Shown here: positions 36,601-48,830 of the stretch, one piece after another | Position numbering within the stretch: the stretch's first letter is position 1 | Layout: every line of letters begins with the position of its first letter | Origin: Rhynochetos jubatus | Taxonomy: Eukaryota; Chordata; Aves; Eurypygiformes; Rhynochetidae | Assembly (NCBI GenBank): GCA_027574665.1 | Contig: CM050666.1 | Location: 7,626,001-7,690,000 of the forward strand | Direction of reading: 5' to 3' | Length of the DNA stretch: 64,000 nucleotides | Notes under the pieces: generated by a model | Told to the model about the DNA's origin: nothing | Databases searched by the model: none | Seen by the model: the letters and a program-made list of their open reading frames with translations, nothing else | Made by a program: the position numbers and the translations under genes

Positions 36601-39600
36601 CTAAAATGACCACGGGTGTTAGAGATGAGCTCAGAATTCACTCTGCGACTGATCCCTCTTACAAGGTTAACATCTTCTTTTGCAGTTCGTGAAAACCTTG
36701 TCCCTCCTTCCCCAAAGGAAAGAAATGTTGATACATGGAAGAGGGAGGTAAGTTAATGCAATATTCAGGTTGCAGAGTTAGAGATTTTGGAAATGCTGAG
36801 GTAAGATCCCTGTATCAGTGCTAACTCAGCCACGCTGCACACAGTGTAGCAGCCTTGTTTCATTGGTCACATGCATAGATTAATGTAATTACCTTTATTA
36901 AAACATATCCCAACATACTGCTTGTTGCTAAGCTGTCAAATTCTAGATGTGGTGAATGATTGTACCGTGGTGGCATGTATAAGAAGTCATGTAGCACAGT
37001 GCCCAGGACTACTGTTCTCTCCAGTCATGGGACCTATAGATTTACTTGTATGCGTCTAAACTAGCTGCAAGCCCAGTGGCACTTGCTGGATGGCAAAGGA
37101 GATTTTAGCTGAGAAAGTGCTTTTATTACTGTTAAAAATTAATGCAAAATGTCAAATATTTCACATCCAAGCCGATACTGGCAAAAAGCCAGAATTATTC
37201 TGGTTTCGCTTGGGGTGTGAATATATTTGATCATCTGTAATTCAAAAGCTTTTATTTCAAAGGAAAGAGACAGTGTGTTGCAATAGACTTGGTAGTGATA
37301 AATATCAACTGTGCCACTTCTTCCCCAAAAGGGGTTTCCCACAGTTCTATAGTAATATACAGTTCAAAAGGCCATACAGAGATTTATAGAGCTATATATT
37401 CAAAAAATGCCATACGAGTCGCTTTGCTCAGCTAAAGTCGATTTGACTTGCAGCCTTCACAGTTCTGCACGACTGAAAAAGCAGCCACAGGTCCAGGGTG
37501 CCAACAGGCCCGAGTGATTAGTGAGCGTGTGGCAGTTGGGTCACTCAAATTTGTACAAGCAGTTAATCTGGCAAGTCCTCAGTTGTGTGACTAGATATTC
37601 TGGAAGCTTTCAGAAGTATTTGGCCAGGAGATCTGGTTATGTTGGAGTAAAGGGACAGAAATTTATTCAGATCAAGAGAGTCAGAGCAGCTGATGACAGC
37701 AGTGAATTTGGCTCACGATTATAAACTGCTCTTACGTTGTCTAAAAAGCATCTCTGTTTCTTCTTTTCTATTCTAATTCTGCTTATTCTGTTCTAGTCTA
37801 GTCTTACTCCATTTGAAGCCTCACCCAAGTTCTAACCCACTTGTGTAGCAATAGCTTTTGCTTTTGAATGTCCATTGAAGGCCCCAAAATCCTTTCTCTG
37901 AAGACAGCAGGAAAATTTCCACTGATTTTATTAGGGACACCTTTAGGCGCTTAATGAAGGGAATTCATACCAAAAGACTCATTCTGTAATAACCTTAACA
38001 CGTGTGTTCATGTTTGAAGCCTCTGGATGAAGCACCATCTGTAAGCCATGTCCTGAAGTCATTGCCCAGTTTACACTCGTTCAGAGACCAGTGGGCGCTT
38101 TGACCGAGTAAGAACTGAGCAGGGACTGCTGGAGCTGCCCTTATGTTGCATCGTTCTCGCCTTACATACCTGCTCTGTATTTGAAAATGCAAACCTCTCC
38201 TTTTCTTGCAAATAGAAAAAGAAGTTTTCACAACTTTAAAAGCATGTGGCTATTATAAAAATATGTCGTTAAAATCCATTACTGACCTGAATTTATTCTT
38301 GCTCCTGCACAGTTTAAATCCTTGGTAATGGGGTTTTCTCCTGTCAGCAACCACTATTTACAATGTTGTTTTTTACAGGGTTCTAAAAACATGGAGAAAA
38401 TTACAAAGAAGAACAACTTTATAGACTTGCCTGCTTTCTCAACTTCATATAAAGAATATACATTGATCCATTAGTGTCCCGCATATCTTCTGTTGCCTAA
38501 AGATTTACCCTTACAGACAAATGCAGTATCTGCCTGTATCACTCACAGACTTCCCATCCAGTTTTAACTCTGTGCCCTGAAGGACCCTGAGGTGCAGGAA
38601 TTTGGGAGCCATGTGGAACTGTTAGGTTTGTTAAATGGATTGGAATTACTGGCAGTAAGCTTCAGTAGCAAATGTGTGAATTCAAGCATCGGTAAACAAA
38701 AGCATGCACCTAGATTTTTAGACTGTAGGTTTTCAGACACTGGAACAACATGTAGAAGGGCAACAGAAGTTTTGCTGTTGAAGAACTTCCCAAGAATTTC
38801 ATACATAAAAGACAAGACATAAACCAGGACTGCATAACATCTGACCCATGCGCTGATGCAGCCTGCCAAGAACTTTCTTTGACCCATCCTAATGCTCCAG
38901 TAAACAGCCTTCTCTGGACTGCCTTCTTACACTTACCGTAGGACACAGCTGGAATGATGCTGAGCCTGCTCAGGGCTGGGACATGTGGGATTTGCTAACT
39001 CTCAGCAATTTCATTAACTTTAAAACCAAGAAGGATTTTTCCTCTTGGTTACTCGTGGCAGTACCTCAGTCCTCCATGAGATAAATGCAGAGGAATGTAG
39101 TGGGTAAGTAGCTGGATGGCATGAAGAGTTGTCATCTGTCACAGACTGAACGTGTCTGCAGAAAGCACACATGGAAATAGAGGGTGATTGCTCTGCTCAG
39201 TTTAGCACTTGTGAGACTGGAGCCACGTTGCTGTAACTAGCTCTGGACTCTGCAGTTCGAAAAGAGCAAAACTGGAGAGAGCTGAAAGGGGAGGGAAAGA
39301 GGGGGAGAGCTAAAGCAGTGTGAGGTTTAGGGAACATGACCTGGAGGAAAGGTTGAAAGATTTAGAAAAGTAATGAGGGAAGCTACACGTCCCCAGAAAT
39401 GTAAATGGTGGTTTTATTTTGCATTTTAAAACGTCAGACAGTCACTCCCTGTGTTCACTAACACAGAATTAGAGAACGTTGGTTAATTTACAGCAGGCGG
39501 TGTTGGGTGAAAGAGTAGGGTTTCATTTCTGAGTGCGTGGATAACACAGTGAGCCTAAACCAAACAGTCATTTCCCAGGTCTGAGCTATTATTTTTATTA

Positions 39601-41915
39601 CCTTGTTACCCCCACTCTCTCTCTCTGTTTGTACAGGTAGGTGGGATATGGAAAAAGCCTTCTTGTGTCTGAAGAATCACCACTCAGCTTACAGAGAGTC
39701 AGGTCGTTGGTATCTTGAGGATCCACCCAGCCCTACATTTTCAGAAGGCTTTGAAAAATGCCCAGGCAGAAGTACCTGCAATTCACAGGATGGGGTGTGT
39801 GGAAGAGTCAACAGGGGTCTGCAAAAAAATTGCTGATTGCTGAGTACTAAAATACTTCTTTAAATCATATTGCTGAGGAGACTGACGTTGCGTGACCAAA
39901 TCTAGCCCCCTGAAATTAAGGGGAAAACTTTGTGAGACAGATTTCAGTAGTCTGCCGTTGCTTTACCTCTCAAGAAATAAGAGAAAAAGCAAAAACAAAT
40001 AAACAAACCCAAACTGCCGCCTTGAGCCTGAATTTAGACACGGTCCTTTCCATGATTTGCGGAAGATAAACACAATCTCTTACTTCTGTATGTATCTGCC
40101 TCCTGAAACTGGTGAGGACTTGGCAGCTTCTTAATGGGCTTCCAGAAAGTGGCCTCAGCCTGCATGGGCTACCTCAGAATAACCACAATTGAGTTTATAG
40201 AAGATCCCCAAGTGATCTAGAATGAGAACAAACGGCATCAGACACAACAAATACAAATGCTAGTACAAGTTACTATATTAAAAATGCTTTGGAAATTCAG
40301 AGGTTCTGGAAGTAGGGGTCATCCATCACAAATCTTCATTTAAATCTTTTATGTTGAGAAATAACTGATTAATTGTGAGGGATTTAAAGCTGTTTCACAT
40401 CCTTTATAGAATTCCTGTAAAGAAATGTGGGGGAGAATAGGTAAGTCAGCACAGCAAAACGTTCCAAAGTGTCCAAATTCCAGTGAGAAATGTTTCAGGC
40501 TAGTTTCTCTTAGGTGAACAAATAGTAATACTCTGAATCTACCACGAACAACGCAGTTAAACTAATTTTTACTTTTGGGGTCACAGGTTCATTAATTGGA
40601 TTCTCTGGGGTATTTTCTGTTTGCATGTGTAGGGCTTGATACCCAGAGAAGCTGAGCCTTGCCAGCAGAGTGGGACGTGAAGCACTTTACAGTTTTCATC
40701 TTCATTTATTTTTGGGTGTTGCCATCTTCCCATTTCACTTAAGATGGCATCCAGCAGAATTCCTATTCTTTCAGGGGGCTTGAAAAGCTTGCTGATGCTC
40801 CAGCATCCTGTTTTCTAACATTATAAATGAGGCCTGTCATGAAAACTCCGGAGAAATGAGACAGTTGATGTTCGAGACTGTGCTTAGAAAAAGACATTTG
40901 AGAGACACGTGTCACCCTCAGAACCACAGTGAGCAATGCTTTGTCTGCAGTTGGCAGAAAAATGACATTATTTTATAAGAGTGTCAGTGTTATGCCATTC
41001 CACCTCTAGGTGCAGTCACATATCTATGGGCTTGGCTGATCTGATTATGCCCTATCAGAATCATAAAGATACTGTATTTACAACACATGTGCCACCACTT
41101 GAAAGCATACACGCTGATGTTGGGAATAATGTATAAAATGGTTATTGCCATAAAATTGGGCTTATTCCCACTCCTCAAATAACCAACATTGTCATAGAAA
41201 GTACTCTGAAAAAGTAGTCTGTCAATCAGCTCTACTTCCACAGTGAGTCTGAACATTAGTAATGGAAGTAAACATGAAATTTCCTACAAAATTTACTTTA
41301 CAAGTGAAGTTTAGCATTTTTGTTCAGACTATCTTTGGTGGCCAGACCTGTCTTTATTAAAAACTATTCAGACAAATACCAAAAACCTAACATTGCAGGA
41401 TACATCATATTGGGCACAGATGGGTTACGCACGAGGACTAAAACAAATTTGCCACTGTTCCAAGCACTGAGGATGAATCCTGGTCTGACTGAACTTGCAA
41501 GTAACAGGCCCCTGGATCTCAATGAGATAATAATTTGATCCATGCGATTGCTTCTGTCTCTTTCTTTGATATTGCTGTAATTGCCTCTTCTTCTTTAATC
41601 CAAAACAACTGAGATAGAAAGGAAAAGACACATGTTTTTATAAGAAAAGGGCAATACATAATGTTAAAAAAATGTTTCATCAAAGGTGCAACCATTTAAA
41701 ATGCAAAACAGATACTAGAGAGGTGACAAATTCAAATTCTTGGTGTTTTCATTTAAGATCTTTCAAGTATTCATTGGCCAGGAATACTTGTTTGAATTTT
41801 TTAATGTATTCGGTTAGTCATATTCAGCTCTCTTTTATGTCCACTTCTCATGAATCACTTGACAGATGAACTTCCACAAGCACATCCCTTTGGGGAACAT
41901 AAATTTTAAGTCATA
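33616..41915. other. Gene-free interval
   Basis: No exon is supportable. It includes a C-run at 35,438-35,461 and AT-rich unique stretches such as 36,880-36,960. A possible acceptor (pyrimidine tract then TACAG) lies at about 39,638 but leads into no known peptide. Open frames of 60-140 codons occur on both strands without recognisable domains. Some segments may be transposon debris too old to identify by eye. Confidence 0.35.
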
Positions 41916-42020
41916 ATAAGAACACAAGACCTGCCATACTGGATCAGAGCAAAGGTCTGCCTAGTCCATACCCTGATTCTGGCAGTAGCCAAGAGCAGTA
42001 TATTAGATTTTCAGGGTAAT
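41916..42020 (-). mobile_element. Old CR1-type 3' end fragment
   Basis: The + strand reads ATAAGAACACAAGACCTGCC, then ATACTGGATCAGAGCAAAGGTCTGCCTAGTCCATACCCTG. This is the antisense 3' end of an older CR1 lineage common in sauropsids (TAAGAACATAAGAxxGGCCATACTGGGTCAGACCAAxGGTCCATCTAGxCCAGTATCCTG). About 100 bases are recognisable. Confidence 0.7.
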
Positions 42021-42849
42021 GGCTTTGATCTTTCAGTGAGTATTAAGTTGGTGACTAAGCAGAAAATGAAAAGAAATCCCAAGAGCAGGGTATTCCAAAA
42101 CTCAGAAGAAACAGCAAGTGAAACCATTTCTGCCTGTGCCTCAAACCCAGCTCAAGGCCTCTGTCTCACAAGAAATAGGTGGCTGAGCAGCCACAGCAAC
42201 GGTGTTACATTCACAGGGAGCAGGGGAGTTGCTGAAACTTGAACACAGTGGTGTGTACCAACAGCATCCCTTTGCTTTGGGGTACTACGGCCGGTTTTTC
42301 TGTTCCAGAATGGAAGTATGAAATTAGAGTCCATCAACGTGACTGAAACATGGGGGGGAAAGAAATGACTGGAGGAGGGAAGAGCAGAGAGCAGACACCG
42401 GGTCAGTGCGGGTGCAGCTTGAATGCTACCTGTGGTAAGTAGTTCCACCAAAAGGGATAGTTTGGGTTTAGAAACTGGGGCTTGCACATACTACACTGGC
42501 AATAGCTGAAACCTGTTCTGCTCTCATTTACAGGGCAAGAGTTCCCTTTGTTCCAGTGAGACTGTAGTTAGCAGCTCACCTTTTTAAATGCTGCTGTCTC
42601 AATTAAATGGCATCTGTGATAACAACAGCCCTCCTGGAGACCCAATGTGAGCTTGCACACATTGTGGGTAAATGAAATAATTGTCGAAGTTATAAAGTTT
42701 TACAACTACTGGTTATTGCATAAAAAAACTATGTATAGAGCACATACTTTCTGTAACCTTCCTGCTTTAGGAAATGGTAGGGAAAAAGGTGTCTAGGCTT
42801 GCCAAAGATCTACAAGGATCACTGATAATTTGTTGATCAGCATTAGGTT
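42021..42849. other. Gene-free interval
   Basis: Unique-looking sequence without recognisable exon or repeat. Confidence 0.4.
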
Positions 42850-43080
42850 CATTAAATCTATGCACTTCATTATCTGATTAATTCAGAGGCAGGTTTGTAA
42901 TCAGTGATGAAATGTTTAAGATTCTTCTGCTCTGGCCTCCACAACCTCCTGCAGCTCATTAGAAAAGCTAATCAGATTGAATTTTCCACCATGCTGTTTA
43001 TTGTAGCCCTAATGGAAGACAATCACTTTAAAATTACACACTTGGCAGGTAATTTCTAAAAGCCATAAGCCATGGAAGCT
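42850..43080. promoter_or_regulatory. Conserved-element-like block
   Basis: Dense homeobox-type motifs (TCTGATTAATTCAG, TCATTAGAAAAGCTAATCAGATT, AGCCCTAATGG, TTTAAAATTACACA) lie in unique AT-rich sequence with no open frame. The sub-block at 42,957-42,978 has inverted TAAT cores. The look is that of a deeply conserved developmental enhancer. Conservation was not tested. Confidence 0.4.
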
Positions 43081-46000
43081 CTTCTCTCTGGGCTCTTTAT
43101 CTTTCGTTACTAGGGTAAGGTAAGTAACGGTGATTTCTGTTAGAATCTGAGGGGCTACTTTGCAATATAGATGTTGCTGAAAAATGTTTTTGTCTTTACC
43201 ATGTTTCTTGTCGCCCAGGAACCCTTTCAGTGACCATCAATAATGTGTGATGAGTTTGTTTTAAAACTCAGATGGGTTTCCTACTCTGTGATTGAATTAT
43301 TCAAAGCATTAAGGACTTTCTTTGTATGCTTATATCTTGGGAGGAACAGTATTAGTAAAAACATCGTTGACAACTTGTGGGTCCTCATGTTTCACACATC
43401 AGTTAAAGCTCCAGCATAACAGGGTTTTTCTGAGCTAAGATACTAGTAAGGTCTGAAGGAAAACTATGACACCATTTAGTGACCATGAACCGGCAATGAA
43501 GGTGACCTAAAACACAGAGTATTCTTAAATTTTGAATAATTGAATTTCTGTGAATTATGAGAAGAATTGACAGTAGAAGCTGATAGTCATCTCTTGCACT
43601 AGCAACACTCCTGCCACTCCGCCTCTGTTTTTTGAAGGGTAGCTGAATAGAGGAAGGAATGCAGCTTGGACAGCCGACAATTTGATGAGTAACACTGTTA
43701 CTCCACCTATTTTAGAAAAGATCTTTTTAGTAAAGCAAGTGTGTAGAACCACGGGCTGGGAGCCAGGTCCAAGGCGGCAGAACAATTCCTCTTTCTCCAT
43801 CATGTAGGCAAAAGTCCATCTGTGCTTCAACAGTCTTATCTGTTCATCTCTTCTCCTAATACGTGAAAGGATGGGCTCTCCTGGGACTGGACAGGCCCCC
43901 ATGGAGACATGGGCTGAAGGCATTTGTGCCCTAGCACGTAACCAAAGTAAACCCATTATTCAAGGGAGGATGCCAGCGTTTCGGCTGGGGATATGCTTTT
44001 GGTCATACGGTGGGGGGGTAAGTGACATAAGGGATGGTGTTCTGTAGTGATTTATGGTAAGAAGATCCCAGCCTAAACCTTCCCTGCCAAACCATGTTCG
44101 TCACATCTTTAACGTGGGCAATGGGAGGTGAAGACATATCCGCAGAAGACCACGAAGAAGGTGTGTAACTCATACAGAGTAGTCTTTTTGTCAACCAGCA
44201 TGCTCTAAATGTGCCAGCCTCAAGGACTGGTTCCTGCTTTTGGGATCTGTCTTCTTGTCACAGTTCTGACTCTATGAATAATCAGCAAGTTGCTAATGCC
44301 AGCCCTGTTTCCTCCTCTTACATGGATGTGACGGCTTGAATAGCAAGCACCAGTTGTGCTTGGGTCATAAGAAAGAAATGTGCTGTGCAGGAAAGGTCAG
44401 GGGTAAAAGTCATGGCAAAAGATATCCCCTTCAAGGGATGACACTCCTCCTTGTCATTGGTTAGCGTAATATTAGGGGGTTTGAAACGCTGGAATCTAAT
44501 AACACTAGACTTGGCTTAACGTTACGTTATCCCACAGGGCCCGATCCATCAAATGTGTACGGGGGTAACTGAGCTAAGAACAGAGGAGCGTTACAAGCCT
44601 TGCTTGGGAAGGGCACCTATCGGTGCATCTCCAGCCGGCGTCAGCCTCGCTCTAAAAGAGCGTCTCTCGCAGTGAGGTAAGCGCGAGTGTTCTGGCTCCG
44701 TTTTATGGGGTTACCTTGTGGCCCACCCCATGGACTGTTCTGTGTGTGCCTGGCAGAGCCACTCATCCACCAGTCATCTTGCATACCTGCGTGCCTGGAG
44801 GGCTGAATTTCACCCATTCCAGAGCCTGTGCTCGGAAGCTCGCGGCCTGTGCAGTAAGGGAATCTTGTTCTGAGGGCACAGGTACGGGCAAAGCCTCAAC
44901 TTGAGGGTCTGGACCATCTTCTCTGATTTTGTGCAGAAAGTGTGGTTTCTGAGAGATGATGCCTTTCTTCAAGTTGATTTATTAAAAACTACATTCAGTG
45001 TTCTGGTTCATTCTATTACCCCTCAATAGTTCTTCAAGTTAAAACCTGGGTGTGAATGAAATACGCCTTTAATATAAAGTTGGGGGTTTATGGCACTATT
45101 TAAATATATAAATGAGTCAAAAATAATAATCAGTCATCTAATGCCATCTCCCTGTGAACATGAGGTTGTTTTTGTAGTGTTTGAGTCCTTTTGACTAGTC
45201 TGGCTTTGTGCATCTTGGGCAAATTTCAGGTGGTTTGATTAAAAGCGACACCTCCAGGGATGTGAGACCTGCCAGTTGTCCTTTGAACGCCCTTGAAGTC
45301 CACTGCCAAGTGATACCAGCTTTGCCCTTCATCTGCCTGATCTTTTGGTGAATTTGCAGGTCACGTGTGGATGGTGTTGTCCAAGATGACTGTGCTTAGT
45401 GGTATTTATGATGCCGCAGGGAAGTCCAGTGTTGCACCTATTCCTTATGTGACTTTCTGCTTGAGCCTGGCTCAGCACTGCTCTGTGATCTCTGTCTAAT
45501 GAGCCAGGCTGTGCCCTCCGCTATGGCAGGCAGCCCAGTTCACAGCTCGTACTGGACAGAACAGAGCCTGGCTCCCTTTCCTACTACTTGCTGCAAGCTG
45601 GTATCTAACCTGATTTGTGGCTGATGATCCCCGAGGTTATGGCTGATCCAGGCTTTCGGCAACTGTACAGTGCCCTTCCTCCTTCCCAGCGAGTGCTGCT
45701 GAACGCGTCAGCTCCTCCTATCCCTCTGGCTTCCCTGCAAACCACACAGAAGCCACCCCCCAGCTGTCCCTGATACTGCCCCCCTTTTCTTCACCCCTGA
45801 TGTCACTGAGCCCATCTTCGGGACGCTTGCTAGCTCTAGTCCACCAGATTATTCTTTCACCTGTTGTTTCCCAAACTTCTATCTAGACAACCGGGGCAAC
45901 AGCCTTCTGATAGTTCCCTCAGCCCTTTCTGTGTCGCTTGAGCTCATCCTGTCTTTGCTGAAGGTTATTGTGGTAAAAGATGATTTCTCTACACTTTTTT

Positions 46001-46461
46001 TTTTAATTAGGGCAGTGAAATTTAACCTTTTTTCATTCACAAAGAAACATAGAGTAGCAGGAGGAAGTAGTGAAGTATTTTAAGGATTGGAAACAATCTC
46101 TCTAGAGTTTATTTGCCTTAAAAAGGGTTTCACCTTTGCTTTTGAGTGCCTTGAGTCTTGTAATCTGGTCCCTTCCCTTATGTTCGAGTTTAGGTATTTC
46201 TTTGTAACATTGTAGGCATTTTAAAAAATAAACCAACCCAAACATCAACCAACCACACTGAAGCAAATGAAAAACCAAAACAAAACCAGAGAAATTTAAC
46301 CTTTTAAGGGCAGGAACATTTCTGTAATTAATTACTCCGTGGTTGATTTAACTGAGGAATGAACACTAGAAAATCAAGTTTGGCTCAAAAATGAGGATTA
46401 CTTTTAAACAACCTTTTCTACACTGGAGGCACATACAAAGATGTGTGTATGATGAACGAGT
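43081..46461. other. Gene-free interval
   Basis: No exon is supportable with confidence. A + strand splice-donor-like GAG|GTAAGCGCGAG is at 44,674-44,686, and an AT-rich unique block is at about 45,050-45,150. No transposon is recognised before the CR1 copy that begins at about 46,462. Confidence 0.4.
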
Positions 46462-46905
46462 CCAGAGGAGGCCACGGAGATGCTCTGAGGGCTGGAGCCC
46501 CTCTGCCATGGGAACAGGCTGGGAGAGTTGGGGGGTTCAGCCTGGAGAAGGGAAGGCTCTGGGGAGACCTTAGAGCCCCTTCCAGTGCCTGGGGGGGGCT
46601 ACAAGGAAGCTGGGGGGGGGTGGGGGGGGGTGCGCTTTTTACAAGAGGGTAATGGGTTTAAATTGGAAGCAGGGAGATTTAGATTGGATATCAGGAGGAA
46701 ATTCTTCCCAGAGAGGGTGGGAGGCACTGGGACAGGGTGCTCAGAGAAGCTGTGGGTGCCCCATCCCTGGCAGTGCCCAAGGCCAGGCTGGATGAGGCTT
46801 GGAGCGACCTGGGCTAGTGGAGGGTGTCCCTGCCCATGGCAGGGGGTGGGACTGGGTGGGCTTTGAGGTCCCTTCCAGCCCAAACCGTTCTGTGAAACTA
46901 AACGA
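46462..46905 (+). mobile_element. CR1 LINE, 3' end, sense orientation
   Basis: Classic avian CR1: it opens with GTCCAGAGGAGGCCACGGAG, continues through the CAGCCTGGAGAAGGGAAGGCTCTGGGGAGACC block and ends with GGTCCCTTCCAGCCCAAACC followed by TTCTGTGAAACT, close to the ATTCTATGATTCT terminus. The ORF2 C-terminus is readable in pieces (RFRLDIRRKFFPERVGG). It is 5'-truncated, as is usual. An internal G-run expansion at about 46,610-46,630 interrupts the frame. Confidence 0.95.
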
Positions 46906-46959
46906 GAAAGAAAATTCGGCTCTTGTAAAAGAGCGATCAGACAGCTGCAGCCGTGAGAA

Positions 46960-47260
46960 GCACAGCCGTGCTGTCCCCACCGAGCAGGTGCCTCGGCCCG
47001 GCCCCCCCGCCCGCCGCTGGAGCCGTTGGGCACCGAGCGCGCCGGCCCCCCGTGAGCACGGCCGTTCCGCGGGCTCTGCCGCCCTCTGCTGCCCCGGCGG
47101 CGTTTCTGCAGGCGGCGGGGCGCTGCTCCCTTCTCCCGGGGCTTTTCCCTCCCGGCAGGAGTCCGGGACATCACTGACCGTTAGGAAGAAATACTGTTCC
47201 TTCCCATCGCCGAGCGGATCCCTTCGGTTAGCGCAGGGGGCTGTGGGCTAAGCCAGCCCG
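46960..47260. promoter_or_regulatory. Small CpG-rich segment
   Basis: About 300 bases are GC-rich with many CpGs (GCCCGGCCCCCCCGCCCGCC, GAGCGCGCCGG, GGCGGCGTTTCTGCAGGCGGCGGGGCG) next to the CR1 end. It could be a small promoter or a GC-biased relic of an old exon. No protein is recognised on either strand. Confidence 0.4.
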
Positions 47261-47319
47261 CAGCGGGAAGAACAGCAGCCTTAGGCCAGCAGCAAGCCTC
47301 GCGTTTCCGTGCTCCCTAC

Positions 47320-47416
47320 CTCCCTGTGAACTAGCTACGGCTCGCACATCGCAGAGATGTTCAAAAGCATCTTCTAAATCCCTGATGGTTTTCAGGTCCT
47401 TGTACAGGCCGGACAC
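47320..47416 (-). other. Possible short coding exon or exon relic
   Basis: On the minus strand an open frame reads LYKDLKTIRDLEDAFEHLC then DVRAVASSQG and runs into CAGGGAG|GTAGGGAGC, a good splice donor (GT at 47,319-47,318). The peptide has the look of real amphipathic helix rather than random translation. I do not recognise it. There is no clean acceptor just upstream, and TGA precedes the segment by two codons, so it may be a pseudo-exon. Confidence 0.25.
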
Positions 47417-47669
47417 AAGTCAGGGCAGTTGCAGGGACAGCGTTAATGTAGACGGGGCTCTCGGCCCAGAGCTGTCCCAGCTGTGTCCCCACCGCTGGCC
47501 GTAGGACCTGCACGAGACCTGTCCCCTTACGTCTGCAGAATCCCTTTCTCGTCAGAGATTCCTTTGTGCGTTAACTATGCAGCTAAATACAATGCAAGGG
47601 CAAATTAACTTTTACAAGTTTATCCTTCACTAAACTGTGGTTTCAAAAGCAAATGCTGAAAAAAAAAAA

Positions 47670-48540
47670 ACCCCAACCCACAAGAACTTGCTTTATTGTA
47701 ACAGAGGCTTACCTAAAGCAAGCCCTCTGCAACGTCTGTGTTTTCAAAAAACCAAAATCTAAACAAATTTGTATCTTAAGACAAACAATGCGATAGGTAC
47801 AGGAGCCAAAAATACTTTAAACACAGTAAACCTTCCGCTGCTCTAAACAGTCACTCATCTTAAAGAATGATATTTAAAATGGAATATTTGAACATTCACT
47901 TATTTAAAAATACCACGTACAGTTCAGCCGGGAGCCACCCTTTACAGCATTTATAGTCGGAGCCAATCACACGAGAAATAAGGCAAGTATTTATGGGGGG
48001 GGGGGGAGTTAACAGATAAAACTGTAACATTTCAAACAACTCCATACAGGGAAAATTATTTAATCAGTTACAGAAAACAAACCCATGTTTATTATAAAGT
48101 GCACAAAAGGTGACTCTGATTCTGGATGTAACTTGGTGTAGGGGGACTTGCACAAACGGGTGGAATTGCTGCAAGATTGGATCCTCCGCCAGCTGGGCAA
48201 AACCCCCTCTTTTAAAATCTGTGCAAACTTCCTCTTGAGTATACGTAGTCCTTACAGGGTACGCAGTTATTTACTTCACATCTCAGCTGAAGAATGTTTT
48301 TGGCAGTCACTCCTCTGTGCAGTATCAACGAGACAGCCTATTTATGGTACAAAAGTCTGTATTTAGATCTAGCGATAGAAAAGGATTGGTAGATGAATCC
48401 TACACTCTGGAAGTCAATGAAAAAAATAAATTCAATTGGGACAGAAAAGGTGCACCTCCAGTTTTCTAAATGCAGATACACACTATATACACATCTAATG
48501 GGGAAGAGACGTTTGTATGTTAACAATTAAAGTCAAAGAG
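47670..48540 (-). other. 3' UTR-like segment with polyadenylation signal, minus strand
   Basis: Read leftwards, this is AT-rich, non-repetitive sequence without long open frames. It ends in GTTACAATAAAGCAAG (AATAAA at 47,697-47,692) followed by a G/T-rich stretch, the arrangement of a normal cleavage site. A second AATAAA-like ATAATAAAC is at about 48,090. It lies directly downstream of the RIMBP3-like relic on the same strand, so it may be the remains of that gene's 3' UTR. A G-run at 47,995-48,007 interrupts it. Confidence 0.3.
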
Positions 48541-48726
48541 GGTTTGGGTTTGGGGTTTGCTTTTTTTTAGTTATTATTATTAAATAAGGCAAATTTCCTA
48601 AGTTTTGCCCAGATAGAAGGAAATTTAGTGAGAACATCTATGTGAGGTTTCCTTCTCCTGGTTGAAGAAAGGAGAGTCTTCTGTAACAAACTCCCAGAGA
48701 AACCACCAGGGCACTCCCAGTGTTGG

Positions 48727-48830
48727 AGATCATAGAAATACAGACTGGTTTGGGTTGGAAGGGACCTTAAAGATCATCCAGTTCCACTCCCTGCCATGGG
48801 CAGGGACACCCTCCACTAGATGCAACTTCT
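48727..48830 (-). mobile_element. Short CR1 3' fragment inserted in the RIMBP3-like relic
   Basis: The + strand begins CATAGAAATACAGACTGG and continues TTTGGGTTGGAAGGGACCTTAAAGATCATCCAGTTCCACTCCCTGCC, then GGGCAGGGACACCCTCCACTAG. This is the antisense of the last roughly 100 bases of CR1. It is well preserved, so it is younger than the surrounding decayed gene. It interrupts the second fibronectin-III segment of the pseudogene, showing the gene was already free to be disrupted. Confidence 0.9.

Noticed and set aside
39600-39836. Possible acceptor (pyrimidine tract then TACAG at about 39,638) before an open frame
   Set aside because: The peptide matches nothing I know and no donor follows in good context.
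46599-47174. 191-codon minus-strand open frame
   Set aside because: It is mostly the antisense of the CR1 copy joined to a GC-rich segment.
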